A stretch of DNA of 64,000 bases, taken from CAVTUU01 sp045804965 (GTDB lineage: Bacteria; Chloroflexota; Chloroflexia; Thermomicrobiales; UBA6265). The notes beneath the pieces were generated by a model that saw only the letters and a list, made by a program, of their open reading frames with translations, was not told the origin of the DNA and did no database searches. Below are positions 1 through 8,120 of this stretch, one piece after another (within the stretch, counting starts at the first letter, position 1; every line of letters starts with the position of its first letter). The DNA lies in the NCBI GenBank assembly GCA_045804965.1, contig JBJMMD010000002.1, forward strand, positions 127,755 through 191,754, given 5' to 3'. The position numbers and the translations under genes are program-made.

Positions 1-1027
1 CGGGATAGCCGCCGGAGGCAAGAGCGACGCCGACGGCCGCGCCAGGCAACGCACGCGGCGGCTCTACGTCCGCCAGTCGTCGATGCGCGATCCCGTCAAA
101 CAATTCGGTGAGGTCGGCGTCGAGCAATGGCAGCACAACTTGCGTCTCGGGATCTCCGAGCCGAGCATTGAACTCGAGCACTTTGGGGCCATTCGCGGTG
201 AGCATGAGGCCCGCGTAGAGCACGCCGCGGAGCGATTTGCCCCGATTGCGCATTTCGCGCACCGTCGGCTCCAAGATCGTGCGCTGAATCTGGTCGGCGA
301 GATCGTTCGTCACCACTGGTGGCGGGCAATAGGCGCCCATGCCACCGGTGTTCGGTCCCCGATCGTTGTCAGAAACGCGCTTGTAATCACAGGCTGCCGG
401 CAGCGTCTGCACCGTGTCGCCGTCGGTCAGGGCGAAAGCGGAGACTTCCTGACCGTCCAGACATTCTTCGATCACCACGCGCTGTCCCGCTTGCCCAAGT
501 GCCCGATCTTCAAGAAACGCGGTCAAGACGTGCTGTGCTTCCAGGCGATTCGGCGCAACGACGACACCCTTCCCAGCGGCGAGCCCGTCCGCTTTGATCA
601 CCACCGGCAATTCGAAATCGGCGAGCGCTGCCAGACCACCGACGAGGTCATGCACCACGACCGATCTCGCGGTCGGTACCCCGGCCGCGAGCATCACCTC
701 TTTCGCGAACGCCTTGCTCGATTCGATCTGGGCGGCCGTAGCGCTGTGGCCACAAACCGGGATGCCAACCTCGACGAGCCGATCCGCGATGCCCGCGGCA
801 AGCGGTTCTTCCGGCCCGATCACCGCCAGATCGATCTTCCGCTCGCCGGCAATTGCGACAATTGATTCAACGTCGGTTACGCGCACGGGGACGTTTTCCC
901 CGACCTCTGCCGTGCCGGCATTGCCGGGCGCGCACAGGAGGGCCGCCGTGCGCGGACTCTGCGCGAGTTTCCACGCGATCGCATGCTCTCTTCCGCCCCC
1001 ACCGACTACTAACACGCGCAGCGCCAC
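1..1027 (-). CDS. purD: Phosphoribosylamine-glycine ligase (5' part; C-terminus beyond window)
   Basis: Catalyses ATP-dependent joining of glycine to 5-phosphoribosylamine, the second step of purine synthesis, in the cytoplasm. Reading the minus strand from GTG at 1027, the product opens with RVLVVGGGGREHAIAWKLA, the PurD N-terminal signature, followed by the ATP-grasp segments IGPEEPLAAGIADRL, SSKAFAKE, VIKADGLAAGKGVVV and GPNTGGMGAY. About 342 residues are inside the window out of some 420 usual for the family, and the frame is still open at base 1. The GTG start is chosen because AGGAGAAGG lies just upstream and the glycine-rich loop follows at the usual distance. It diverges from rlmN across about 90 bases. 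Confidence 0.95.
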   Translation of the reverse strand, partial: MALRVLVVGGGGREHAIAWKLAQSPRTAALLCAPGNAGTAEVGENVPVRVTDVESIVAIAGERKIDLAVIGPEEPLAAGIADRLVEVGIPVCGHSATAAQIESSKAFAKEVMLAAGVPTARSVVVHDLVGGLAALADFELPVVIKADGLAAGKGVVVAPNRLEAQHVLTAFLEDRALGQAGQRVVIEECLDGQEVSAFALTDGDTVQTLPAACDYKRVSDNDRGPNTGGMGAYCPPPVVTNDLADQIQRTILEPTVREMRNRGKSLRGVLYAGLMLTANGPKVLEFNARLGDPETQVVLPLLDADLTELFDGIAHRRLADVEPPRALPGAAVGVALASGGYP

Positions 1028-1119
1028 GCGCCTTCTCCTCGCGCAATACCCAACGACCCGCTCGTCATGATACGCAAAATCGAATCTGCCTTCGCGCCCT
1101 GTGGTAGGCTTCATACGTT

Positions 1120-2250
1120 ATGGAAATCGGAACTACTTCGCGACCAACAAGTCCAATCGAGTCAGCCAAAACCGTCCGCCTCGCGACGCCGAGAGCGCAG
1201 CGGCCCAAGTCTGTGTATGACGTTACGTTGTACGAGTTGGAGGCGCGCTTCGAACAACTTGGTGCCCCGCGATATCGCGCACGTCAGCTCTACAACTGGC
1301 TTTACGGTCAGCTCGCGCGCGATTACGACACGATGACCAACCTGCCCTCCAGTTTGCGCCAGACGCTCGCGGACGAATTGCCGATCGTGGTCATGGCGCC
1401 AATTCGCGAGATTGGTGCGGACGGCGGAGACACGTTCAAGACCCTCTACCGCACCGCTGACAATCAGTTTGTCGAGACGGTGCTGATGCTCTATCCCGAT
1501 CGCGCCACGGTGTGCGTTTCCTGCCAGGTCGGTTGTGCGGTCGGCTGCGCCTTTTGCGCCACCGGGCTTGGCGGTCTGACCCGCAATCTCACCGCAGGTG
1601 AGATGGTGCGGCAAGTCATCGACGCCGCCCGTCGCGCTCGCGAGCTTGGCCGGACGCTGACGAATCTGGTGATGATGGGCATGGGTGAACCGCTGCAAAA
1701 CTATGCCCCGACGATGAAGATGGTGCAGATTCTGCACGACCCTCGCGGCCTCAACTTCGGCGCGCGGCGAATGACGATCTCGACTTCCGGGATCGTACCG
1801 AAGATCGACGCCCTGGCCGAAGAACCCTATCAAGTCAATCTCGCCATCTCGATTCACGCGCCAAATGACGAGCTACGCAGCCGCTTGGTACCGATTAACA
1901 ACCGCTATCCAGTGGCGGAGTTGATCGCGTCGGTCAAGCGCTACATCGCGAAGACCGGCCGGCGCGTCTCATTCGAATATGCCTTGATGAAGGGGATCAA
2001 CGACGACGACCGAACGGCCCGCGATTTCGCCAAGCTCCTGCGCGGCATGCTCTGCCACGTCAACGTGATTCCCCTCAATCCAGTCGATGTGCTCCCGTAC
2101 GAGCGGCCGTCGCGCGAAGATATCGATCGCTTCGCGGCCACGCTGCAAGCGGCCGGCATCCCGACGACGGTTCGGTACTCACGAGGGATTGACATCGCCG
2201 CCGCCTGTGGGCAACTTCGGGCCGAGCACACGATGGCCGAGGCGTCTTGA
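1120..2250 (+). CDS. rlmN: Dual-specificity 23S rRNA (A2503-C2)/tRNA (A37-C2) methyltransferase
   Basis: Radical SAM enzyme that methylates C2 of adenosine in 23S rRNA and some tRNAs. The 376-residue product has the 4Fe-4S motif C139-x3-C143-x2-C146 inside CQVGCAVGCAFCATG, the upstream C132 equivalent to the conserved RlmN cysteine, the GMGEP motif near residue 187, and C363 in SRGIDIAAACGQLRAE as the methyl-carrying cysteine. Length matches the family. The first ATG has only a weak upstream GGTAGG. The stop overlaps the TTG start of the next gene, so the two are probably cotranscribed as an RNA-modification pair. Confidence 0.97.
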   Translation: MEIGTTSRPTSPIESAKTVRLATPRAQRPKSVYDVTLYELEARFEQLGAPRYRARQLYNWLYGQLARDYDTMTNLPSSLRQTLADELPIVVMAPIREIGADGGDTFKTLYRTADNQFVETVLMLYPDRATVCVSCQVGCAVGCAFCATGLGGLTRNLTAGEMVRQVIDAARRARELGRTLTNLVMMGMGEPLQNYAPTMKMVQILHDPRGLNFGARRMTISTSGIVPKIDALAEEPYQVNLAISIHAPNDELRSRLVPINNRYPVAELIASVKRYIAKTGRRVSFEYALMKGINDDDRTARDFAKLLRGMLCHVNVIPLNPVDVLPYERPSREDIDRFAATLQAAGIPTTVRYSRGIDIAAACGQLRAEHTMAEAS

Positions 2251-2756
2251 CACCAGTGGCGAACCAAGTCCCGCCGAAATGGCATCGCGTCCAGGCGATT
2301 GGTTACGTTCGCCGTCCCGGCGCGCCGGACCCCCTTCCGGGCGAGTTCTACGATCCGAATCAAGAAACGGTCATCGAGATCATCCCTCGCTGGGCGGATG
2401 GTCTTGCCGGGATCGAGGAGTTCAGCCACCTGGTCGTCATCTTTTGGCTCGACCGGATGCCACGCTTGCGGCACGTCAAACCAGAGATTTCGGCCGAGCT
2501 TCGGGCCGAGCTGCCCCCGGTCGGCTTCTTTTCGACCCGCACGCCGAAGCGCCCGAATCCCATCGGCATCTCCTGCCCACGTCTGCTCCGCCGCGACGGA
2601 AATCAACTCGTGGTGACCGGCATCGACGCTTGGCCGGGCACGCCGGTGATCGATATCAAAGGGTACTTTCCGCGGGACGAGCTTCGCCCGGACGCAACCG
2701 TCCCGGCCTGGCTCTCGAACCTCTGGCAAAGTCACGACCAGGGACGCGGCCGCTAG
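2247..2756 (+). CDS. trmO: TrmO-like tRNA (t6A37) methyltransferase
   Basis: Member of the TsaA/YaeB (UPF0066) family, which N6-methylates threonylcarbamoyladenosine at tRNA position 37 using SAM. The 169-residue product carries the family signature PPVGFFSTRTPKRPNPIGIS near residues 90-110 and the preceding WADGLAGIEEFSHLVVIFW segment. Only the core beta-barrel domain is present, shorter than E. coli TrmO, as in many bacterial homologues. TTG at 2247 overlaps the rlmN stop; GTG at 2256 is an alternative start. The pairing with rlmN suggests cotranscription. The family is clear; the exact substrate is inferred. Confidence 0.85.
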   Translation: MTPVANQVPPKWHRVQAIGYVRRPGAPDPLPGEFYDPNQETVIEIIPRWADGLAGIEEFSHLVVIFWLDRMPRLRHVKPEISAELRAELPPVGFFSTRTPKRPNPIGISCPRLLRRDGNQLVVTGIDAWPGTPVIDIKGYFPRDELRPDATVPAWLSNLWQSHDQGRGR

Positions 2757-3688
2757 CCGTCCCGGTCAAGAATTTCCAGCACCGGCGCAATGGCCTCGAT
2801 CCCGCCCACGGTGCATGGATCGGGGTAAAGCTGGATGTGCGCAATGCCCGCGCGGGCGTAAGCGCGAAACTCTTCAGCAAGCTCTTCAGGTGTGCCCATC
2901 AATGAGGGCACGGCCTGACCCGGCCGCCCATAAGCGCCCTCAAAGTCGACCATGACCGCCGCCGAACGTTCTAGTGTCGCGGGGTCGCGGCCAACTTCCC
3001 GGCAGATCGCGTCCATCTTTTCGCGTAGGGCGGGAACGCCAGCCGCGCGGTTGCCGGTGGAGTTGACCCAAACATTCCAGTGGTCGGCATGCTCCGCGGT
3101 CAGCCGCATCATCCGTTCGCCTTGAAACGTGCCGATCATGATCGGCATCCCCTGTGGGCGCGGGCCACGCGGGCGCAGCTCGCAGTTCTTCGCCGAATAG
3201 AATGTTCCCTCGAAGTCGGCCTTTCCTGTACGAATCAACGAGCAGATAATCGTCAGTGCCTCTTCAAACCGGCTGGCGCGATGATCATATGGAAAACCGA
3301 ACGCGGAATATTCCGGCTCCGCCCAACCAGCGCCAAGGCCAAGGATGAGCCGCCCGCCGCTGATTCCATCGACCGTTTCCGCGATTTTCGCCGTCAGGGC
3401 AGGGTTGCGATACCCGGTACAGGAGACCAACGGCGCCAGCTCGATGTGCGCCGTCGTCGCGGCGAATGCAGCCAGCATCGACCAACATTCCCACGCACCT
3501 TGCTGCTCATACCCCGGAACCTTCATCAAGAGATGATCGGCGAACCAAAGCGAATCGAAGCCTAACTCTTCGGTCGCCTTCGCCATCGCCAGAAAATCGA
3601 ACCACCCCGCCGTCGCCCCGGCCATCTCCCGCTCCGACTCCGGCAACATGATTCCGATCTTGAGTGGCCGCTTCCGCTCGCCGGTCAT
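2753..3688 (-). CDS. LLM-class flavin/F420-dependent oxidoreductase (paralogue 1)
   Basis: Bacterial luciferase-like TIM-barrel oxidoreductase using FMN or coenzyme F420; substrate unknown. The 311-residue protein has ELGFDSLWFADHLL, the SGGRLILGLGAGWAEPEY loop typical of the family, a long middle insertion and a C-terminal GTPEELAEEF segment. The start is set at ATG 3688 (MTGERKRPLKIGI), preceded by AAAGG; a TTG 33 bases upstream is less likely. Its 3' end converges on trmO with a 4-base overlap. A second LLM gene lies just beyond the toxin-antitoxin pair in the same orientation. Confidence 0.9.
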   Translation of the reverse strand: MTGERKRPLKIGIMLPESEREMAGATAGWFDFLAMAKATEELGFDSLWFADHLLMKVPGYEQQGAWECWSMLAAFAATTAHIELAPLVSCTGYRNPALTAKIAETVDGISGGRLILGLGAGWAEPEYSAFGFPYDHRASRFEEALTIICSLIRTGKADFEGTFYSAKNCELRPRGPRPQGMPIMIGTFQGERMMRLTAEHADHWNVWVNSTGNRAAGVPALREKMDAICREVGRDPATLERSAAVMVDFEGAYGRPGQAVPSLMGTPEELAEEFRAYARAGIAHIQLYPDPCTVGGIEAIAPVLEILDRDG

Positions 3689-3714
3689 ATGCTGCCTTTC
3701 GCTCGTGACGTACC

Positions 3715-3762
3715 TTGACAAGGCTTGTAGCCGTGGCTACTGTATGCACAGTCACTACAGTA
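3715..3762 (+). promoter_or_regulatory. Promoter and operator-like inverted repeat of the toxin-antitoxin pair
   Basis: TTGACA at 3715-3720 is followed after exactly 17 bases by TACTGT at 3738-3743, a good housekeeping-type promoter. A perfect 7-base inverted repeat, TACTGTA (3738-3744) and TACAGTA (3756-3762) with an 11-base spacer, starts on the -10 box. That is the usual position for an operator bound by an AbrB-type antitoxin, so autorepression is inferred. Confidence 0.65.
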
Positions 3763-3819
3763 TTACCAGCCAGCGGAAGTAAACCGGCTCTGCATGATTA
3801 TCCAGGATGGAGCATGACG

Positions 3820-4035
3820 ATGATTCAACAGCAACTGCGCAAAGCTGGCAATAGCTACGTTGTCACGATCCCCAAGGAGGAAGTCGAGCGCAACGGCTGG
3901 CATGAAGGCGACCGCTTCGTGGTGCAACTTACTCGCTTGGAAGAGCGCCCTGAACTTCGACGTGAACTTAGAGAGCTTTTTGAGGAGAGCTGGGAGCAAC
4001 ACGAAGAAGCCTACCGCTATTTGGCCAATCACTAG
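3820..4035 (+). CDS. AbrB/MazE-type antitoxin
   Basis: Small DNA-binding antitoxin expected to neutralise the downstream Doc-like protein and repress its own promoter. The 71-residue product has the swapped-hairpin signature LRKAGNSYVVTIPKEEVERNGWHEGD at residues 6-31, described here by its KAGNS and IPKE cores, then an acidic helix (ELFEESWEQHEEAYRYL) that would bind the toxin. ATG 3820 is chosen for its GGAG seven bases upstream; ATG 3814, two codons earlier, is possible. It ends two bases before the toxin gene starts. Confidence 0.8.
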   Translation: MIQQQLRKAGNSYVVTIPKEEVERNGWHEGDRFVVQLTRLEERPELRRELRELFEESWEQHEEAYRYLANH

Positions 4036-4037
4036 CG

Positions 4038-4439
4038 ATGGCCGAATACCTGAGCGTCGCGGAAGTTGTGGCGCTGCACAATCAAATCATGGCGCGTATG
4101 GGCGAGCCGTTCGCGCCACTTCGAGATGAAGGATTGCTTGAGTCAGCCTTGATGCGGGCGCAGACGGCTGCCTACTACGAGGGGGCAGATATCGTTCGGC
4201 AGGCCTCCCTTCTCGCAATACGTATCTCTCAAAATCAGCCATTCGTCGATGGAAACAAGCGAACCGCGTTCCTGGCGCTAATGACGTTCATTGGGTTGAA
4301 CGGCTTTTGGCTTTCGCGTGGGCACCACTTGGAACTGGCCAGACAACTTGAACGTGTTGCAACCAGATCTGGAACTCTTGACGAGGCCACTAATATCTTC
4401 GAATCGTGGCTTCGTGAGCACCTAACACAGAAAACGTAG
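4038..4439 (+). CDS. Doc/Fic-family toxin with altered active-site motif
   Basis: Doc-type toxins are Fic-fold kinases that phosphorylate elongation factor Tu. The 133-residue product matches the family over its whole length (YLSVAEVVALHNQIM at the start, LLESALMRAQ, then NQPFVDGNKRTAFLALMTFI). The motif HxFx(D/N)(A/G)NKR is conserved except for its first position: residue 67 is Gln (codon CAG at 4236-4238) where the catalytic His is expected. This could reduce or abolish activity, or reflect a variant subgroup. Translation is nearly coupled to the antitoxin. The pair sits between two LLM genes read the other way, consistent with insertion. Confidence 0.85.
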   Translation: MAEYLSVAEVVALHNQIMARMGEPFAPLRDEGLLESALMRAQTAAYYEGADIVRQASLLAIRISQNQPFVDGNKRTAFLALMTFIGLNGFWLSRGHHLELARQLERVATRSGTLDEATNIFESWLREHLTQKT

Positions 4440-4448
4440 TGCTAAGCG

Positions 4449-5429
4449 TTACCCCGTCCGGTCCAATATCTCGACTACGCGCGCGAATTGCTCGATGCTC
4501 GCCGGCGTGCACGGGTCGAGACCGGCGACCTGGTGGCGGAGGCCGAGGTCACGGAAGCCGGCCAGGGTTTCCGCTATGTGATCGTTGTCGCCGGTGATCG
4601 GGTCGAGGCGCACGCCGAGGTAGCCGGGCATGGCGATGTTGCTGCTGCCCGTGAGGACAATGGTTGCCGGGTCGCGTCCGACTTCAACGCAGGCCTCGGT
4701 CAGATGGTCCAGATGCGGCGTCAAGACGCTCGCGTCCCGCGCCCAATCTGAGTTCCAAGCGTCGCCGTACTGAGCAATCAGCCGCAACATCCGCGGCGAA
4801 TTGGAACCGATCAGAATCGGCGGCCCGCCCTCGTCGCCGCGCAGCCCACGCGGCAGATTCACGGCGTCGTGCGCTTCGTAGAATTGACCCTGAAAGTCGG
4901 CGCGCCCTTCGCGAAGGAGCGGGGCAATGATCTTAAGCGCTTCATCAAACCGGCTCACACGGTAGCTGTAGGGGAAGCCGAAGCGGTCATATTCCGGCTT
5001 GTGCCAACCGGCGCCCAAGCCAAGCACGAAGCGGCCGGCACTGATCTCGTCGAGATTTTCCGCCATCTTGGCGATCACGCCTGGGTGACGGAATCCGGTG
5101 CAGGTCACGAGCACGCCGAGGTTGATCGTGTTCGTCCTGGCCGCCAGACCAGCGAGTGTCGTCCAGCCCTCCCACACGCCGCGCAGCACATTGTACTCGT
5201 GCTCCAGTTGCATGAGGAAGTGATCGGGCACCCAGACGATATCGAGGCCGGTTGCCTCGGCGGTCTGGGCTATCTCAAGGATGTCACGAAATCGAGGCGT
5301 CCCGCCGAAGGTGCTGAGATCGGAAATCGGAACCATGATGCCGATGCCCATTCGCCGTTTCGATTCCGGCCACCGGCCCGTCGGAAACGCCATGTGCTCG
5401 GCCCTGGGCGATTCAACGCCAACGGTCAT
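4449..5429 (-). CDS. LLM-class flavin/F420-dependent oxidoreductase (paralogue 2)
   Basis: Second luciferase-like oxidoreductase, 326 residues, clearly related to the one at 2753-3688: both share the pattern GxW..W..LA..AA.T..I.L..LV.CTG.R.P and ISAGRFVLGLGAGWHKPEY. It contains TAEATGLDIVWVPDHFLM near residue 50 and a GLDPCTPASIEQFARVVEILDR tail. The ATG at 5429 has AAGGAG eight bases upstream. Cofactor and substrate cannot be read from the sequence. It lies 30 bases downstream-facing of nothing else on its strand, while the ABC operon ends 30 bases upstream. Confidence 0.9.
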   Translation of the reverse strand: MTVGVESPRAEHMAFPTGRWPESKRRMGIGIMVPISDLSTFGGTPRFRDILEIAQTAEATGLDIVWVPDHFLMQLEHEYNVLRGVWEGWTTLAGLAARTNTINLGVLVTCTGFRHPGVIAKMAENLDEISAGRFVLGLGAGWHKPEYDRFGFPYSYRVSRFDEALKIIAPLLREGRADFQGQFYEAHDAVNLPRGLRGDEGGPPILIGSNSPRMLRLIAQYGDAWNSDWARDASVLTPHLDHLTEACVEVGRDPATIVLTGSSNIAMPGYLGVRLDPITGDNDHIAETLAGFRDLGLRHQVAGLDPCTPASIEQFARVVEILDRTG

Positions 5430-5459
5430 GAACGATGCTCCTTATCCGACGACGGAAAT

Positions 5460-6218
5460 TTAATCGAGGCTCATCCGGCGCAATCGCCAGGTTGCCAGCA
5501 GGACCGAGGCAGCACTGATCAGGAGCAGCGTGATGACGGCGCTTCCGAGCGGGGTCGCGTGTTTCAACGTCACGCGTGGATCGTTCAATATGTCGACAAA
5601 GATCGATGTGGTGAAATGGCGAACGCTCACCACCCGCAGTCCCGGCAAAAACCGGCCGAGCAGGCTCTCCCAAAGGAGCGTGTAGATAATGCCGACGATC
5701 AGCGCTCGATTGATCAACAAACTCACCAAAATGAAGATCGCAGTGTAGGCCACAGTCGCAAGCGACGCCGACACGGTGATCGCCCAGAGCAATCGCAAAT
5801 GATCGCTTGAGGCGCCCCGAAACACGATCACAAAGGTGATGGCAAGACCGGCAAGAATGATCGGCGCGGCGATCGCGACAGACCCAATCAACTTCTCGAG
5901 GACGATACGAAGCCGGCCGATCGGTTTGAGCGTCAAATATGGAAGCGTGCGATCGTCGATCTCGTAACCTAGCGCCGCCGTGGCGAGGATCATGACCGTA
6001 AACGGGAGGAGCGTCGCCACGTCAGCGCCGCGGTAAATCACGTTCACCATGAACCGCGAGGCTTCGTCGAAGTTATCCGGGTTGATCGAGTAAATAAGCG
6101 CAAACAGGCAAGGGATTGCCGACAAACCGGCGACGACGGCGACAGCCTTTCCGCCAAGAAACTGGCGGACCGTGAGCGTTGCGATCGGCAGAGGCCGCCA
6201 GAAGATCGTATCGATCAT
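5460..6218 (-). CDS. ABC-2 type transporter permease (distal gene of four-gene operon)
   Basis: Integral membrane subunit, 252 residues, with about six hydrophobic segments and the ABC-2-like feature EIDDRTLPYLTLKPIGRLRIVLEKLIG between the second and third segments. It overlaps the upstream ATPase gene by four bases, so it is translated after it. The likely role is export or membrane remodelling together with the ATPase at 6215-7204; the substrate is unknown. ABC-2 permeases of this length normally work as homo- or heterodimers, and the second permease in this operon is a plausible partner. Confidence 0.85.
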   Translation of the reverse strand: MIDTIFWRPLPIATLTVRQFLGGKAVAVVAGLSAIPCLFALIYSINPDNFDEASRFMVNVIYRGADVATLLPFTVMILATAALGYEIDDRTLPYLTLKPIGRLRIVLEKLIGSVAIAAPIILAGLAITFVIVFRGASSDHLRLLWAITVSASLATVAYTAIFILVSLLINRALIVGIIYTLLWESLLGRFLPGLRVVSVRHFTTSIFVDILNDPRVTLKHATPLGSAVITLLLISAASVLLATWRLRRMSLD

Positions 6219-7204
6219 CGTTCCACCAGGTAAGAGAAGACGGAGCTCAGCGATTCGTCGGCAGGCTGCACTTCGAAGAGTCGAATATCAAGATTCTTGG
6301 CAAGCAGCGGAAGCGCCCGGTAAAACGCGCGAACATCGTTCGTTTCGGCGACGACGTAATCTTCGCCATCAAGACGAACTGACCGCGCGGCAGGATCGCT
6401 GATCAGCGCCGCCGCAAGTTGCCGGCCGCGGTCCGCACGAATCTTCACTGCATGGTCGTGGGTATCGATTTTTTCTCGGATCGCGCGGAAATCACCCGCC
6501 GCCGCGAGCTTGCCGTTAACGATGACGAGGATGTTCTCGGCGAACCGCTCGACTTCGGAAAGAATGTGCGAGGAGACGATCACCGTTTTGCCGGATTCAC
6601 CGAGCGACCTGATCAGCGCAATCAATCCTGCCCGTTGCACTGGATCGGTCCCGTTGAGCGGTTCATCCATGAGCACAACGGAAGGATCGTGCACGAGCGC
6701 AGCTGCAACCTTTATACGCTGGCGCATGCCTTTCGAATAACCACCGATCCGCCGATTTGCCGGCTCTTCCAGTTGCACGAGGCTGATTGCTTCGTCGGTT
6801 GCCCGATCGACGTCGGGCACTTTTTGCAGAATCGCGTTCAGGCGCACGAACTCGCGACCCGTCAAATAGGGGTAGATCGTTTCTTGTTCTGGGACAAGAC
6901 CGAGGCGTTTATACGCCTTTGGCTTGCCGCGGGCGGGTTGGCCGTCGATGGTGATCTTGCCGGACGAGGCGCCGGTGAGCCCGCTCATCATTTTCAGAAT
7001 CGTCGATTTCCCCGCTCCATTCGGCCCGAGAAGGGCGGTGACACCAGGCGCCACTCCGAACGTGACATCCGAAACCGCGACGATGTCGCCGTACCACTTC
7101 GAAACGTGGTCGACCACAATCGACGCATTTCGCCCGAAGATCATTCCGGGAAGGTGCGTGTCAATGGCGGGAACCGCATCAGCGGCGAGCGCGGGACTAC
7201 TCAT
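6215..7204 (-). CDS. ABC transporter ATP-binding protein (second of operon)
   Basis: ATPase subunit, 329 residues, with Walker A GPNGAGKST, signature GGYSKGMRQRIKVA, Walker B VVLMDEPLNGTDP and the switch histidine in SSHI. The YSKGM form of the signature is typical of ATPases serving ABC-2 exporters. A C-terminal extension of about 90 residues follows the nucleotide-binding domain (DHAVKIRADRGRQLAAAL onward), as in the DUF4162-like tails of this group. It overlaps the upstream permease by eight bases and the downstream permease by four, a tightly coupled layout. Confidence 0.93.
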   Translation of the reverse strand: MSSPALAADAVPAIDTHLPGMIFGRNASIVVDHVSKWYGDIVAVSDVTFGVAPGVTALLGPNGAGKSTILKMMSGLTGASSGKITIDGQPARGKPKAYKRLGLVPEQETIYPYLTGREFVRLNAILQKVPDVDRATDEAISLVQLEEPANRRIGGYSKGMRQRIKVAAALVHDPSVVLMDEPLNGTDPVQRAGLIALIRSLGESGKTVIVSSHILSEVERFAENILVIVNGKLAAAGDFRAIREKIDTHDHAVKIRADRGRQLAAALISDPAARSVRLDGEDYVVAETNDVRAFYRALPLLAKNLDIRLFEVQPADESLSSVFSYLVER

Positions 7205-8120
7205 CGGGTACGTACCGCCAGTACATGATCACCAGACACGCGACGACGCATGCCACCATCCCAGCTAAGTAGCCCCACCATGAGAAATCGGTCCACGGAA
7301 AATCTATGAGGCCTGACGGTTCAACATTGAATACTGCATTGGCGAAATTATGAACAACTGTAAAGGGGCTCAGGAACACAAGGAAGCGTCGTTGGGGTTT
7401 GTCTTCGAGCGCGTGCCAGAGAAGATACGCCATCACTGACGAAATGCTGAACCCGATAACGGTCACCGCGACCGCAATCGACTTCCGTCCGGTGAACGAG
7501 GACACGGTCAGCGCGAGCGCTCCTAAGTAGAATGAAAGACTCGTACTGACCAGGAGCACTTTACCGAGATCGTCGAGATGATGCGCCATTGCCGAGAGCG
7601 GCGAATCGGCGAGAAATTGCCGCCCGAGCCACAACAGAATTGGCGGCGGAGCGGCAATAGTCAACGTCAGCGCCGCCGTCGCCAGGATCTTGGCAATGAT
7701 GTAATCGGATCGCTTGATCGCCCGCGAAAAATAGAGCGGAAGCACATTTTCGCGACGGTCGCCACAGAGCATTTCCGGAGCGATCATAGCAGCGAAGACA
7801 CCTTCGACTACGAAGATAATCCCGTAGTAGTCCGCGTAACTCGCGATGTCCGCCGTGGGAACGAAGGCGAGGATGCTGATCATGACGATGACCGGCACGA
7901 ATGCCGCCGAATACAGAAGAATCGGGATAATCTTTGCCGTCCAGCTTTTCTTGATCCCGAGCGCACGCTTGATCGAATACAAGACAAGCGCACCGTAGGC
8001 GCCGCGGCGTCCTAAGCGCGGCCCGTCATACCGGGCGTAGCCGCGATCGAACACTTCCCCATAGCGGGAAGGTGGCGCAACCGGGGCGGGCCTCGCTGCT
8101 TGCAGCTTAGACTCGCCCAT
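7197..8120 (-). CDS. ABC-2 type transporter permease (first permease of operon)
   Basis: Membrane subunit of 307 residues with about six hydrophobic segments (KIIPILLYSAAFVPVIVMI, then four in the middle and a last one at YLAGMVACVVACLVIMYW). A soluble N-terminal stretch contains GEVFDRGYARYDGPRLGRRGA. It also has the ABC-2 motif CGDRRENVLPLYFSRAIKRSDYI. The start is placed at ATG 8120 because GAGGC lies seven bases upstream; longer readings would run deep into the preceding ATPase gene. The 14-base overlap with that gene implies translational coupling. Substrate unknown. Confidence 0.87.
   Translation of the reverse strand: MGESKLQAARPAPVAPPSRYGEVFDRGYARYDGPRLGRRGAYGALVLYSIKRALGIKKSWTAKIIPILLYSAAFVPVIVMISILAFVPTADIASYADYYGIIFVVEGVFAAMIAPEMLCGDRRENVLPLYFSRAIKRSDYIIAKILATAALTLTIAAPPPILLWLGRQFLADSPLSAMAHHLDDLGKVLLVSTSLSFYLGALALTVSSFTGRKSIAVAVTVIGFSISSVMAYLLWHALEDKPQRRFLVFLSPFTVVHNFANAVFNVEPSGLIDFPWTDFSWWGYLAGMVACVVACLVIMYWRYVPDE

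Noticed and set aside
83..865. Long open frame on the plus strand in the purD region
   Set aside because: The minus strand encodes PurD motifs in order; the plus-strand reading is rich in His and Arg and has no family match.
1162..1857. Open frame antisense to rlmN
   Set aside because: Shadow of a strong gene; no motif or ribosome-binding site.
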